A stretch of 64,000 bases of DNA from Rhopalosiphum padi (GCF_020882245.1 NC_083597.1:11194581-11258580); one strand, 5' to 3'; counted from the stretch's first letter, positions 24,301 to 39,410 are shown. The notes: generated from the sequence alone by a model not told the origin. Program-made: numbers and translations.

Positions 24301-25448
24301 ATAATAATGCAATATATATTATAATATTATATTGTATTTGAAAAATCACACAATTTCAATTTAACATTGTATACAACTCTGTATAGAAATAATATTATGT
24401 AAATGTATGCATTTCAACAAAATGTAGGTCTGCTCACAAAAATATTTTTAATTAAGTATTGTTTTAATCATGAAAATGAATTGAGATATTAAATTTTGTA
24501 ATATTTAAGTAAACTTTAATTATTTCGATAACAATTGCAGAATACGCTAATTTAACTGATAGGCTGACATAGCTATATAACAAGGTTAACTCTGTCGATG
24601 AATAAAAATAAAAGTTAAAGTGAAATTCTAAATAGTGACGTAGGTATTATTATGTTGTAAATGTGTACCTATTTTGTTATTTTATTAAAAGAAAAAAAGA
24701 AAAATAATGAATGCTCAAAAAGTGAATACATTTCTAGGGTGAAGACTAATACTTATTTAAATATTTGATTACAGAATATATGCATAAATTTTAGGCTAAA
24801 TAATGGATAATAGGTATAAGTATAACAATATAACAGAAGATAATTTTCTTTAAAAATATAGTAAAAAAGTTATGTTATATATACCTACTACATAATCAGA
24901 CCGTTATATTTATCAGTCATTAATAATTTTAGTATAGCCTGAATACTGTTAGAATAACGAATTCTTTTGATCACAACTTGTGTATATGGATCCCCCAGGA
25001 AGCACTAAATATCAGCAAAAATATACATACTATACTTTATACGTATATTGTTAAATTATTCACTTGTATTATGATATTTACCACAATATAAAACAAATTT
25101 TAAATGTAAGTTCGAAGGTTTATATTTATACAGGCAATCTAAATTCTAAATACATTGAAAAATTTAACAAATACTATTATTTATTTATTCTTGATAATGT
25201 GACGTGATTATACAATCACGTATGTAGGGTCATATTATACTATACCTATATAGGTATGGCTATGTCCAACATTTTTTATTGATTAATATTTTAAACATCA
25301 TACCATCTATGAATCCAAAGACATATAATTTATATCATAGTATTTTCTGAACAATTAGCATAATATAGTTTTGAAACAAGTTAAAGGATTAGAATTTAAA
25401 ACAGAATTAGTTTTATATAGTGGTCCAGTAAAACTAAGTTATTTTATA
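21351..25448. other. intergenic, nothing recognised
   Basis: About 4 kb of AT-rich sequence with TA microsatellite patches (for example near 22945-22957) and short chance ORFs only. Confidence 0.4.
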
Positions 25449-25450
25449 AT

Positions 25451-25836
25451 ACGGTATAGTGGAGCATTTATGCAATATGCGATCTACCGTACGATTGCAA
25501 ATGTGATACGAAATCTACCGCGAAATTTAAAACGTTATAACTTGTAAATTCTGCGTGATTAATTAAATAAATCGTTATGGTTAATTTAAAAAATCAAAAT
25601 TTTGCGAAAAATACACGATACAAATCGCCAAATGCCAAATGGTCATTTAATTGAAGTCTGATACAGATCAATACACAAATTTGATGATTTCAATTTATCG
25701 ACTTCGTACGGCATATTTGTTAAATTATAAGTTAGATTTGTAAAATATAATTTAATATGGTAGATCACAAGTTAATCATGGTAGATGTTTGTCGTGCGGT
25801 AGTTTGTATATATTGTGCAAATGCCGTATAGCGGTA
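25451..25836. mobile_element. MITE-like element with about 40-bp imperfect terminal inverted repeats
   Basis: The left end (acggtatagtggagcattta ... gatctaccgtacgat) matches the reverse complement of the right end (accgctatacggcatttgca ... aactaccgcacgac). The two share the words gcattt, caatat, and ctaccg followed by acga. Sub-terminal ctaccg/ggtaga words recur in both orientations inside. There is no coding capacity. The superfamily and target-site duplication are not determined. Confidence 0.6.
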
Positions 25837-28800
25837 CTTACGAATACCTATGAAAAATAAATGTTAAAATATTCTTAAGTATTAAAATATTGATTATTAT
25901 TTCACAATAAGAGTGACGATTGATAATTGAAAAAAAGTTATTATACTCGATTGTATGCTAGATTACAAAAAAATACACGTGAAAATTAAAAACAAAATAT
26001 TATGTAGGTATGTTATTAAAGAATAAAATAAAAAAAAATCCATAATCTTATTTTTAAAAATAATTAATTTAATAAATAACTATAGTAAGAGTTATTTATA
26101 AATAATTCGTCGTTAGTTTCAGGATTTGTCTTAAAATTATATTTATTAAAAATAAAATGTAGGTAATTTCTTTTATTTATAAAATTAAAATAATTTATGA
26201 TAAACCAATAACGTCTTTAAGGACTATGCTAAAAATAATTATAAAACAAGTAGGTACCTATAGATCTCAATTAGACATATATATATATATATATACGGAA
26301 AAAACCGATGTTCAATCGTTAACGGTGAAATTTCTATGCGTACAGACAGTAGTCATTTAAAGTGAGTCAAATGATATCCACCATTCAAAAACCAGTGTTG
26401 TTAACGCTTGAATGGAAAAAAGATTAAAAGTTTGTGGTTGCACTTAAAGATAAAAAAGTATAATATCCAGATATATTATTTATACAGAAGGGAGATAAGG
26501 TGGAGATGGGTACATAATATATATTCGGGTATATACAAATGAATCAAAAAGTATTTCTTTCTAGTGTAATAACTATTATAACAGTGCTACGACATCTTCA
26601 AAGTCAAATTGTAGACTATTTACTGTTACATACACATGTATTTATAAATTGGGGTTTATAGCATGATTGTTGAAAATTAAAAATTATTTTAATTGGTTAT
26701 AATTGATTTTAAAATATTATATAAATGTACTTATTAGAAGCTCTTGTTTGAAAATATAATATGAACATATTATTTGAATATATTATTATTAAATAATTTT
26801 TAAACTTTAATGGAATGATTTATTATTATAACTGATATATTAGTTAGACATAAGTATTATTGCTCAATAATATAATTATAGAGGAAGAGAAATTGGCGTT
26901 GGACGTTGGCGTTTATGAACTATAGCGCTATAGTGTGCACAATTCTAATTATTTACACAATGTTATAATAACATATTTTTGCTATCTAGGTTGTGAGTGA
27001 TGCAAAAAATATTTTCCATTTTTTTTAAAAAAATAATTACCATTTAGTATTATATAGATAATTATAATACGTTATAATCGTAGTTATTTTCGTAACCACG
27101 AAGAAAATTGAAATTCCTATTATATTTTTTAAAAACTTGGTGGTTTTTAGAATATGAATCCACGAAATTAATTAATATTAATCGTGATTGGTATTTGGTC
27201 AAACCGTACGCTTATTATAATTATTGAATGAAATGATATATTTTTAAATTTATAATTGGATATTGAAAACTAATGGATATATTTAATCTATACAAGATGT
27301 AGATAATATAAATGTTGCATAATATTATAGCATAACAGTTTAACATGTAATTAATTCTGTTTTAAAATCATAATTATTCATTTCGCAAGTAATTATTCTA
27401 AAACCTAAAAAATTAAATCCATAAGAGTAAAAAAAAATGATGGTAATAGAATTTATAAATGGAATATATGAAATGTTAAAATTGCATATTATACTTTATA
27501 GCTTATGTTTTCAAAAAAGAATTGCGCATAATACTTCAAAACTATTCAAAACAATGAGTGTTTACTGTTTAAAAAAACAGTCTGTATAAATTAAATAATT
27601 ACATTTGTGGAGCTAATGGCTAAACCCTACCTATTATAAAAGTAGTGCCCTCTGTTTATTCAAGGTGTATTTTATTCGTATAAATAATAAAGCTTATGGA
27701 AAAATTGATCCGGAACCTCAGCCTCTCCAAATAAGTTTATCAAGCTTTGCTTACTGTGCCGTGGCCAGTAGGAAGAAGAACATTTGAACAAAGTGAAACA
27801 AGTGATATGCAGTATAATATATACATTGTAGTATTCTGCGTATAATATTGCATGATAAACGGTTGATAAAAATACATAATATTTGTTATATGTAAAATTG
27901 TTATACAGTGTAAAAGTTGTTTTAGTGATCATTCATAATTATAGTATGATATTATATTAGTTCAATAATAAAGTGCGTTGTCCTAGCGCTTATTTTTACA
28001 ATACAGAATTACTATAATTTAAGGATTTTTAGGCGTTTGTCGAATTATAATAGAATCAAACGAAAAGAAACCTACAAACTCTACTCTACGAGTAAGTACC
28101 ACTCGTTTAATCTCATGTTTTATTCATCGACTACAACTGTCAGATTCTTCTCTATGTGTAGATTTGATCTGGATTTTATTTTAGGTTTTATCTCGAAAAA
28201 GATGGAATGGATATTGAAATGTTTTTTTGAAATACTAAATACACAAAGTCCAATCGAATTAAATTTTATTATTGTACGAGTTACCTATTTAATTTGAAAA
28301 TAAAATTCTTTATTTTTGATGTATATTCATTTTATAGATATTATATCTTATATGAAAATGTATTAGAGGTAAGCAAAGTGCTATTGTTTCCCTGTTATTT
28401 ATATTAAGTCAGTTAAAAATTGTAGGTATGAGCTTAATATTGTTATTCCAAACAACTTCTGTTACTTGTAAATGCTGTATAAAATAAAAAAGTTCAGTGG
28501 TTAAACTCTTATCATATGTAGCATTACAACTTTCGAACTTCACCTGGAATACAAATTACTCTACTCGATATCGCTTTCTTACACGATAAGTGTTCTTTAA
28601 GTAAATGCATTCGGTGAATGTATAATCTTTGCGAAGACATAAAAATACATGGTAGGTATACCTATTCAAAGTTAAAATATTGAATAATTTATACGATACC
28701 GCTATGGTTCATTAACTAGTATAAAATCAGTTAGGTATAGGATTTATTATGAAAAGTATTAAGTTTCCATCTATAATGTTGTGTGAGTCAAGTGATTTAT

Positions 28801-31800
28801 TATTGTAGGGAAAAATAACTCAATGTTATACGATTTATTATAGTAATGAGTTGTTTTTTTTATCATATCTGAAAATAGTCAAAAATTTAAATTAACAAAA
28901 TGTTTAGAAAATGTTAACTTATCAAAAAAAAAAAATCACGGTTTTATAAATTTACAATGTAAATGTTCATTAAGTTTTTCACTCAAGCGTGGCACATTCT
29001 GTTCACAAGTTATTTGAATAGCGTTCTTAGTCAATAATTTTTATTGTGTAATTGTACACTTCTATCTATTATGCGGATTATTTCTACGTTTTGAATAAGT
29101 ATTTTTTTCAGTTTTTTTTATTAATATTTAGTTATAAGTTACAAATAAAACATTATAGTTTAAATTAATAATAGGTATACGATATAGAGTATAGATTGAA
29201 ATTGATTAAGCTTCACATAATTTTTATGAAATAGATGACGAAACAAAACTAGTTTTTGATTTATAATATATTTTAGAAACCGATAAAAGATAATTAAGAA
29301 AAGTATATAGCTTATAATATAAAATAAGATACATTATTCCAATATCTAAATCTTATTTTACATTAGCGTTACTACGCATTGCACTCAGTGGCTATAAAAC
29401 AATACTGTCGTTTTTATTTGGTAGTTATCTTCAATTTCTGAAACAAATGATAATAAATATGAAATAAATAACAAATTATTACATTTTAATTTTATTATGC
29501 TGACAAATTTAATTTATGTTAGAAAATATTAAATCAACTTAAAATTTTAATTAAACGTATCAGTATCTCTGATATACGGAAAAAAAACTTAACCAAAACT
29601 ACTCATATCGTAGGATAAAAGTAAACACTATTACAATATTGAATTAATAACTAAACTAGTAATATGACAATAATTAATGAGTATACGACCAACTTCTAAA
29701 TTATAAGTTATAATTAAGACTCTTTACTTTTTTGGTCTCCTTTATATAAATGTATATAATATGCTATAAACAACAACTGTTATGTGAACATTTTTTTGTC
29801 ATGAAATATGAAGAAAATTGTTTTTAAAGTTGTAATTCTATGATCGCAACACATCTAAAATATATGTTTTATTTATTATAAACTTTAATATTCTGTGCTA
29901 TATAGCAGCTTTTATAACTTAAAGTGTCATTTAAATTCTATTACGATTAGTACTTTACATATTTAAATTATTCAACTACTCGATTTATAAGCATACACAT
30001 ATATTTTTTTAAACTTTATGAGTTGTGATTAAAAATAATTCTTAGGCACCAGATTTAGTTTAAGTTGTCTTAGCCTCATAATATCCCTTGTGGGTAATAT
30101 TATACTCAAGCGCATTGCGAAATATTCTCGATTCGTATTTTGTTAATTACTTTTTTATCTGTTTGCTTTGAAACTTTTTGGCACACGTATTTTGAATTAA
30201 TAATGCATTGGTTGATTTGTATTTTAAGTGATTAAACTCTCGCTATTATTTTATATGCTTTGAGTTTTAAAAGCATTTTGTTTAATTTCTATGAATGATG
30301 ACTTTAAAATTTTCACTAAGACGGTTTTTATTTAGTTTTAATATTCATCTAAAATAAAACCGCCTACAGTCTTTTGCAAATTATTATTATTTATATAATT
30401 TTATTTCATCTCGGTTCTTATTTAAATGGCATGGTATCATTAAAAGTAATAAAAGTATACTATCATGTTTGCATTGTATTCAAAATAATACCACGTGTTA
30501 CACGTGCATATTAATGGGATACAATGGAAACATTAAGTGAGATAATATAATAATTTAATGTGTTTATAATCAATACAGTTATAGAATTGATAATTATTGA
30601 TAAAATCACTTTGGGAACGTTAATTTTATAATAAAATCATGAAAATGTAATACCTATTACATGCAATATATGTAAAATAGTTATTCAAAGGTAAATATTA
30701 TAATGCATTTGGTTTGACTATTTATATATTCAAGCAATAATAACGTATAATCTATTTTGATATTCTCGCGGGCTTGCATATTTGTATTGATTAATCACAC
30801 GAAATGTCCATTATCGGTTATCACGTATCCATTAAATAAATTAGTATAATAATAGATAGGTAGGTAACTTAAAATGTATTTTGTATAGATTTTGTTATTT
30901 GGAATTTCGGTGAGTTGTGAGTAAAATGTTTTTTTTTTTAATTTGTTCATTTTAAACAAAAACTTTTATAGAGCATAATATTATGATCATCAGATTTATG
31001 ACGTCAATGAAACTATATGAAAATTAAAACAAATAAGTAAAGTTTGTACAAAATATATTTTAGTTATTATTATAATAATATACTGAATAATTATTACCCG
31101 ATAAGTTGCAAAATATATTTTTAGTTTAATTTTGCGTTTTATTCAAATGTATAATAATAATATAATAATATGTATGACTTAATTGTAAATAATAGTAAAA
31201 AGTAAATAAAAATATGTAACTATCTAAGACTTGAAATTAAATGGAATAATATTTAATTTAAACAGCTGGACTAAACCCATCACTATATTATTATTGTATA
31301 TGTTTGTTATTAGCTTATAGCTAAGTATCCTTAAACACAATATGTCGGTTTAATATAATAATTGTATTTAACAATTATAATGACATAATATTTGTTCATC
31401 ATGACAATAAAATTGATGAAAAGTACTTGGACACTTTCAAAATAAAGTATTATTAGGTCAGGTCAGAAATAGTTTTTAATAGATACAAAAAATTAAAATT
31501 AAAAAGAAAAAAAAAGTAAAAGTATACTCAATGAAAATAATATAAATGTTTATACTTTGATAAAATGGCGTGTTTTAGCACATTACACCATTTAATTTAA
31601 TTAGTCGAGTACAATACATTACACACAAAAATTTAAAATAGCCGGACAGGAATACAGGATACAACGGGGACGTAACTCCCTTCGCTCAAAAAAAACCTTT
31701 CTCTTTACTCTTTAATATTTTGGCTAATAATAATTTCATAATTTTCACCCACAGTTTTACGTAAAACATTTTGGGGAGTATGTCCCAAAGTTATTCTGCT

Positions 31801-31934
31801 TTAATATTTACTCATTAGTTATTACTGTTTAGGTATTTATTTTTCAATATAGCAAATTAGTTTAATAAATCCATTTACTATAACTCCGTGAGAATTACGA
31901 GGGGTTATTATATTTGTATTTACAAAAAAAATGT
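25837..31934. other. intergenic, nothing recognised
   Basis: About 6 kb of AT-rich sequence. A TA microsatellite lies at about 26276-26296. Open frames of 86 codons at 27672-27932 (minus) and 28037-28297 (plus) lack family motifs, splice context or protein-like composition. Confidence 0.4.
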
Positions 31935-32145
31935 TCATACATTGATATAAATTGTTTGTTTGTTTTTCTCGATAATTTTGAAAAATTCTGGAAATTTTGA
32001 TTCCAAAGTATAAAATTGATCCAATTTTCTATCAAATCCACCCTCAAAGTTGAGAATTGAAGCATTTTTAAAACTTTTTATCGGTAAAAATAAATCATTA
32101 TTGTAAAATCTGTATACATTCATCGTTTCGCTCAGAATCTAAAAC
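31935..32145 (+). repeat. dispersed repeat, family B copy
   Basis: Blocks in order: 'ctcgataattttgaaaaatt', 'tccaaagtataaaattgatc', 'ttctatcaaatccaccctca', 'aagttgagaattgaagcatt', 'atacattcatcgtttcgctc', 'agaatctaaaa'. The same order occurs at 33.1, 33.3, 55.2 and, inverted, 61.7 kb. A short minus-strand ORF over it is a shadow. Confidence 0.75.
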
Positions 32146-33105
32146 AACAGACTAAAATGAATACTTCGAGTGAATTTCGTCATGTTATGCGTTAAGTAAG
32201 ACTGTCTTACTAACACGGTTAGGTTACAACACAAATATAATATGTGGGTATAAAAACCTATTAATAAGAGTTTACTGCGCAATAGGCGTCATATGATTTG
32301 GGGCCACAAAGGTCTAGGTGTAATGCTAAATTTTAATATTTATTTTGAATAAAATACCGACAATATTAAAAATTTAACAACAGTATTTAATTGGAATGCC
32401 GTTATAACCAGAATTTATTGATTTTATGCTAAGATTAACAAACGACAGACCAAATATAAATGGAAAAATATAATATTTTATTCTTATAACGCAGAAATAT
32501 AAAATGTCTTTAATTATTTTGTTATTGTTTTTTTGGTACTATGTATAATGTTATTATAACCTTTGCAAGCTCTGAATTTATTTATCATAAGCTTAAATAT
32601 TGATTAAATTGAATATTTTAACAAAACAAAAACGATTTTAGTTATTAGGTACTTATTTTGTTGTCATTAAAAAAAAAGTTATTTGTAAGAACTTGAAAAC
32701 TTTCAACACTATACGTATAGATTTTTTATTAATTAATTATTTTTTTAAATCAAAATAGTAAAGTTAACATTTAAATAATAATTAAAAATGCGTGTATAAT
32801 ATAATTTGATAAATGTATACTCAGAAAGCAAAACTTATGGTGGGTTAAATGAGTTACAAAGCAGAAAAATATAAATGGAGAAAGTAACAATGAGTTTAAG
32901 GTGAAAAAAAATGAAGGAAAACAATAAAACATAATTTATACAATGTATGTATCATAATATTATATTTATTTATTATATATACAAAAATGACCGAATTCGT
33001 TTAATAACCGAGTTTTAACAATTCTTTTAATATACAGATTATTATACTTTAATGTGGCATGATTTAAAATATTTTTTATGGTTAAAGGTAATGAGTTAAG
33101 CATTA
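32146..33105. other. intergenic between family B copies
   Basis: AT-rich with no gene signal. It includes a slightly GC-richer patch at 32170-32320 (acacggttaggttacaac, tttggggccacaaaggtc) of unknown origin. Confidence 0.4.
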
Positions 33106-33109
33106 CTGG

Positions 33110-33252
33110 ACTTAGATAATTAACAAATCTCTGATCAAAATCCTTAAAATTGAAAATCGAAGCATTTTATCGACAACTTATCGTGTACTCATACATAAAA
33201 AAACACATCATTGTAAAATCAATACATTCATCGCTTCGTCCAGAATCTAAAA
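33110..33252 (+). repeat. dispersed repeat, family B copy (partial)
   Basis: Has 'attgaaaatcgaagcatttt', 'cacatcattgtaaaatcaat', 'acattcatcgcttcgtccag' and 'aatctaaaaa'. It lacks the 5' part seen in longer copies. Confidence 0.7.
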
Positions 33253-33269
33253 AATGTTCTTTTTTTTAT

Positions 33270-33505
33270 AATTCCTGATTATTTTGATGAGTACTGGGAA
33301 TTGTTGTCTTTTGATTATCTCAAAGTACAAACCAGGTTCATTTCTATCTGAAACCACCTTCAAAGTTGACAATTGAAGCATTTTTACAAAAAACAAGATA
33401 ATTACATAAATAATACAATATACTAATTCAAACACAAACATAAAATAAAAACACACATCATTATGATATCAATAAATTCATCGTTTCATTCATAATTTAA
33501 TATAA
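33270..33505 (+). repeat. dispersed repeat, family B copy
   Basis: Follows the previous copy directly: 'attattttgatgagtactgg', 'caaagtacaaaccaggttca', 'tctatctgaaaccaccttca', 'aagttgacaattgaagcatt', 'aataaattcatcgtttcatt'. Two copies in the same orientation lie almost back to back. Confidence 0.72.
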
Positions 33506-33599
33506 ACATATTTAAAAACTGTTATATTGTTATTAAAACAACGGTTTAGCAACCTTAATAATTGCCAAAAAGAGACGCATAATATTGTATAAAGAATCA

Positions 33600-34400
33600 T
33601 TAATCAAGTATAGACACTGTATACGTATGTATAGTCTATACAGAACAATTCAAACAAGACCGAAGTTTCCGTCAACCGCGTTATACATTCGAGTGTTATG
33701 AACTGACTGCGGAACAATAATATTATTGTTGTTCTTTGTCGTCGCGGTTGCCGTTTGGAGGATATACACTCTGCGATGAGGCGGCTTGGACCAGCACGCG
33801 GTAAGCATGACTGCACGTATTACGGCGTGCCTCGGGTAATTGCATATTACGGCGCAGTAGTGTTGGCTCGCATGCCAATACCTTAGGCATTGTGTCGGTA
33901 GTTTCGTCGATTTTTGCCAGGAAACATCGCGAAAACTTGATCACAACAATCGCTGTCGAAGAGTATAACAAAGGGTTTAATGAGGTTATTAGGTCTGTTA
34001 CCGGGGTCACCAGACTATTACGATTTACGATTATTGGTATAATATTATTAAATACGTGGCTCTAACAAAACGAAAACTTGCACCGCGTGCCTACCCACTA
34101 CCAGACATATTATTATATTCCTATACATATAGTCTTTTATATAGGTAGGTACACTGTATATATAATAATATAATAATGTAACAGTACGCGTGTTTAACAC
34201 GCACGCGCACACACACGTCCAATCATAACCAATCATTTGGTGCGATTACTTATTTTGTTGTTGTTATAGGAGGGCGAGGAGGCAATAATTTTCTGTCGCG
34301 GAAAAAAGCCGGAAATCACCATCACGCCATCCAATAACCGTACCTTCCCCGATAGCCGGACACCCTTGAAAATGCATTAGTTTTAGCTTTACCATGTGGG
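33600..34400. promoter_or_regulatory. CpG-rich island, possible promoter or 5'UTR
   Basis: Dense CpG dinucleotides (gtcgtcgcggttgccg, acgcggtaagcatgac, gcatgcctcgg-like words, cacgcgcacacac) contrast with the surrounding AT-rich sequence. A donor-like cacgcg|gtaagc lies near 33800. Minus-strand open frames of 70 and 95 codons cover parts but show no family motif. It is probably regulatory or leader sequence; the gene it would serve is not visible. Confidence 0.4.
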
Positions 34401-37400
34401 TGTTACATTTCTGTATCTTTGTAGTTTGTACGACCTAAATTTATTATCTGCGTGTTCAATTTACAATCTGCGTGTACGATCTGTGCTACAACAGAGTCAA
34501 TAAACGACTTTTAGAGCACTCCTTATCTGTGTAGAAATGATACTAAAAGTTATCATAAATAAACATCATATTTTAGAAAATGAGATCTAATTTTTTATGC
34601 GTTTTTGCCAATACTTTACTTTGGACGTTTATTTTGATGTTTCCACAAATCGTATGTTATCGATATTTTAATAATATATGACGCTCAGCTTATTATCAAA
34701 ATTAATCAAATCCAGCAAGTCTAATTTCGCATACAATACATATGATGTACGGTTATTTGAAGATATTTTAAAATAAAAATACACAATTTAAATGTTGTAT
34801 TGTCCTCAGTAGAATCTTCACGGTTTAGATCGACCACTGTATTGTTATGTACAAATTGTTAAAATATTAGTCTCGTAATGACGTTATTAATTCGAGGGGT
34901 AACTTTTGTTATTTTGTTGGTAAAAATAAGTTGACTGGTAAATTTATCTGCAGGCTTACATAATATGGCTTGTAATATGCGTGTATGTGATTTGTGGGTT
35001 GTCTCATTATTTTTCTTGTCGCTACACTCCGCAGCAGTAATTATTATTATTATTACTTACGATGAGCATTGTGCATTGTGTAACATCCGGAGACAAAAGT
35101 CCCAATGAGTATGTACATTATAATAATGTATATTATGTAGCTTCTAGCTGCTTTATGGTGCGCCGAAAACCCATTATTTGGGTATTCGCCCGGACATACA
35201 ATGTCTATAACATAAGTTTTATTTTATTTGTGCCATCAATTTAATAAAAGGATCAGTGTGTATACAACGTGCAAAACGAGCATTCATAAAACTAAACGTG
35301 AATTTTTGTACACAAGCATTGTTAGGTTATTCAAATTTTTGAGCAAAGCAGTTATAAAAGATAAAATAAATTTCTTGTAGGTCGGGATTATGACTGTAAA
35401 AACTTTGAGATTAAATAAAAGAGCCCAAACATTACGGAATATCATTTAAATACTTGTTGTGAATCATCGTCATCATAATTTATTTTATTTTAATTAAGAT
35501 TTAGTGTAGCACTAAGTTAAATATAATTTTAGTTTTAGCGCTGTTGTTTATGAAACAATTATTTAAGTAGCGCGAAAAAATCATTTTATACGTTTACTGA
35601 CAATTTTACCTATTTTTTTGTTGTTAAAATAATTAAAAATGATAGATTACATTTCTCATAATTTTAGCTATTAATTATTTTCAAGTTGTTTTATTTTATT
35701 TAGGTTTATTATTATTTAATTATTTATAAAAAATTTAAAGTTTTGTAAAATTAAAAAAAAAAGTACAATAGATAATAAAAATGTAGTATATAATTATAAT
35801 ATATTATTATTATTTATTTATCAACTTCAAATGTAATTACTTTACATTAGACTAACATTGTATTTACTATTTATACTAAATTAATTTGTTCATTAAAATT
35901 TGTTTTAAATAAGATATTAATTTTATATTATATTTAGCGTTGGTATAGGCTCAACATTTTGTAGGGTCTTAGAAGAAAACATATATATTTTATCGATAAA
36001 AATGAATTCAAAAAATGCATAGGAACTACTCCGAATTAAAAAAAAAAAATCAAAAAAAGGTCGTAAGTGATTTGTGTTGAAGTGTGTAATTTTTTTAAAA
36101 TTCAAGTTGTGCTTTTAATAGTTCTATTTATCGATATAATAATGTAACAAAAATAATAATATTACTCATAGTTAGTAATCCATAATACCAACGATATAAA
36201 AAAAAATCATATAAAAATAATCTATTATAATTATAGAATAATCATTAAAAATATAATAGGGAAAATTTATTTTTCAATTATTAGTACTTAATACGTACAT
36301 AATAGTTACTCAAATAGATTAAAATTTATAATTTTTAAATGTATTTATTATTAACCAAAATAATAATAATTTTTAAAATATAATTTTAAATAAATTATAA
36401 TTATAATAAGTTTAACTAAATATTTAATATGACAATATTTTCACAAAAATATTTTATACACTGTAGTCTGCAGATATTGAAATTTTAAAGAACTAATTAG
36501 ATTAATAAGCAATTTATAACAACGTTCGAAATTGAATACACATTTGACGTCGATAATTTGTATTATTTGATATACTCAATTGGGATTTTCTTCCCAAATA
36601 ATTTTAATTTTTGAGGATGTAACTAGTATCATCGATTATAAATAGTATAATATTTATAATCAATGTTAGTATGTAATCATTTTAACATAAGTTTGTTTTA
36701 ATTTTTACAAGCGGAGTGTATATGACATTTCAAATCTTTTAGTCATAATGTATCTACGGAAATGAAATATAATTTGATAAAAGTTAAAAAAGAATTATGA
36801 TATTTTAATATTAATTTTATTCATCAAGCTATGTCATAAGACTAAAATATATATATAAAAAAAAATAATACAATTTTGTTTATTGCAGTTGTGAAGGTTG
36901 TTTATGATTCATATATAACAATATTACATATGATAATACAAATATTTTTTCAGAAAAATCAATCAGTATAGTTCAAGATATATATTTTTAGTATGCTTTG
37001 CTTTTTATTTATGAAAGACATTTGAAATATATTTTTCATGATAGAAATTGTAATAGTTGCAGAATTCACTTTTAATACATAACTTTTCAATATTATCATA
37101 ATGCAAAAGAATAATAATAACTGCACAGCAATACCTATTATTTTTAATTTTGGTATTATTAACAGTTTAAAATATGTATTCAAAGTTGAGTACCTACTAA
37201 CTTCACATTTTCTTTAAAGCATCTTTTTATGTATTTTGAAAGTTGTCCAAAGTTGAAATATTATTTTTTTGCTAGTATCAACGTTTTTTTCACATTGAAA
37301 CTTATTACGTTAAAAAAGGGAATATTTCCTAAAAAAATATAAAATAAGCGTCTAAATTTAAAAAAAAAAAAATATAACAATCGTCATAAGACCAGTAAAA

Positions 37401-38749
37401 ATATCCTGAAAATAGAATTTTATATAACGTTTATATAGTAACAAAAAGTATCTCGAGAAAAAACACATTATTTACCACATATAATTTATTCAGCCCATTT
37501 TCTGAGGATTTAGCAGAACCTAGGTCGATCGCGCGATCAAGAGCCATGAATTTTTATTGTTCTGTTTCAGAAAAGGTAAAAAATGATATTTAACTATGTA
37601 GAATCAACGGCTAAGGCGTCGTGAATTGCATTAACGCGTCTTACATCACAACATTCACAACTTTAACCTATTCCGCTGGCCTTATATCACTGTAATAATA
37701 TTAATGTTATGTCATATTTATAATTGTTGTGTATAAAATAATTCGTAAAAGATAGAAAAATGTAGGTATCACAATATGTTATAATGTAGGTAAATGTAGT
37801 GTAATTTATTGCATCATATTTGTTTGCGTAGTGCAATGGCCAATGGGTTACCTAAAATTATTACAAGTAATTTCCTACTGTATTTCTAATGACTTAATAA
37901 TTATTTCCTTTGACAACGTTCATCGTTGTACATTTGTATATAATAATAAGATCATTCTACTATAAAGATCAAAATTGATAAAATTATATAGGTAGACTAA
38001 GTGTGAGTTGTGCTTCAATTTAATTTAATGTTAGAAACCGGAAATGTATTTATGGCCAACAAATACAGGAACCTCTGATGTTTTGGTCTTTGTTTTCGCA
38101 ATAATAAGGTTATAGTATATCTTATTGGAACATTATTTTTTTGTTATTCAAAAGTAGGATAAAGGAGCATTGGTGGGCAACTCAACCAAATCAAATACTC
38201 AAGTAATAAATTCAAGTGTTTTTATGGAAGCTGAAGACTATCGCGATTTAAAATTCTAAAAAAATAATATCTATCGAAATATTAAAAGGTAAAAAATTAT
38301 TATACAATAATATTCACATGATATAATAATTATGTTTTATAATATTGTTATAATGATAATGTTTTATTATTTTGTCGTATTTCTACGGGTAACACTATTG
38401 ATAGTAGTGTATATTTATATTATCACAGTACTTTTTGACGGGGAGGTTTTAAATGTCTAAGTGGGAATTTCTCGTAAGACATTGATTGTACTGTGCAACT
38501 TGTAAGTATAGAATTTTTCAAAAAGTGTAATATATCTTCACATATACATCTCTTCGATTTTACAGGATAATAATATACAGCAGTGTTCAATCATCTACTT
38601 GTCTCTCATACAAGTATAATTTACTGTTCACACATTATCTGTAGTGCAAGTGTCGTCTATACATAAAACAAACGTCTATTTAAACAATTACCGTCATTTT
38701 ATTACTTGAAATAATTATTTGAGTTTTCATGGCGTAAAGGTTTGAAAAA
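34401..38749. other. intergenic, no recognisable gene
   Basis: Mostly AT-rich. Around 37500-37680 there is a GC-richer patch containing the 12-bp palindrome gatcgcgcgatc. A 60-codon frame at 35062-35244 has no recognisable motif. Confidence 0.4.
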
Positions 38750-39410
38750 AATCAAAAACTTACACAAAGACCGCGTATCTCACTGTAAAAAAGGTATACT
38801 GCGTAAACGCGGTAGGTAGTGGTATTAAATTACGCATAACACTTTCCGAGAAAAATACTATATAATTATATACGCATTACCCGGTGAAAACGGACGTCTT
38901 TGAGCGGAACGTTTGGCTTTGAACTTTTTTGAAATATTCCCGTAAAAAGACGTCGCGATGCCAACGTATAAGTATAATATTATATAATATATAGGTACAG
39001 CGCTCACACTACATATATATATATATACTATGTCGCGGGTATGCAGAGTGAAAAACGAACCGAACCGACGGAATTCGAACGGTGTAACATATTATAATAT
39101 TATAATTATTATGCGAGTCGAAGTGACGGGTTTCGGGAGATGAGAGGACGTGTACAACAGCGGCGTACGATCGACCATATAGTCGAGAGTGTACGTATAA
39201 TAATAATAACGCAGTACGCATGACCGGCCGACAGACGGTATACGCGATAACGATATTATCATCCGGCCGTGGCTGATGGTGACTCTCTGTGCGCGTACAC
39301 GGCAATGTGGGATTGCTGCGGCGGCGGAGTATCGTTAGGTCGGCGGCAGCAGCCACCGCCGAAATAATAATAATGTTATTATTACAACGTCGTTAAAACG
39401 GGAAAATACG

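Noticed and set aside
39009..39356. 115-codon minus-strand ORF in the CpG island
   Set aside because: Arg/Ser/His-rich composition typical of GC-rich chance frames, with no motif and no supporting neighbour exons.
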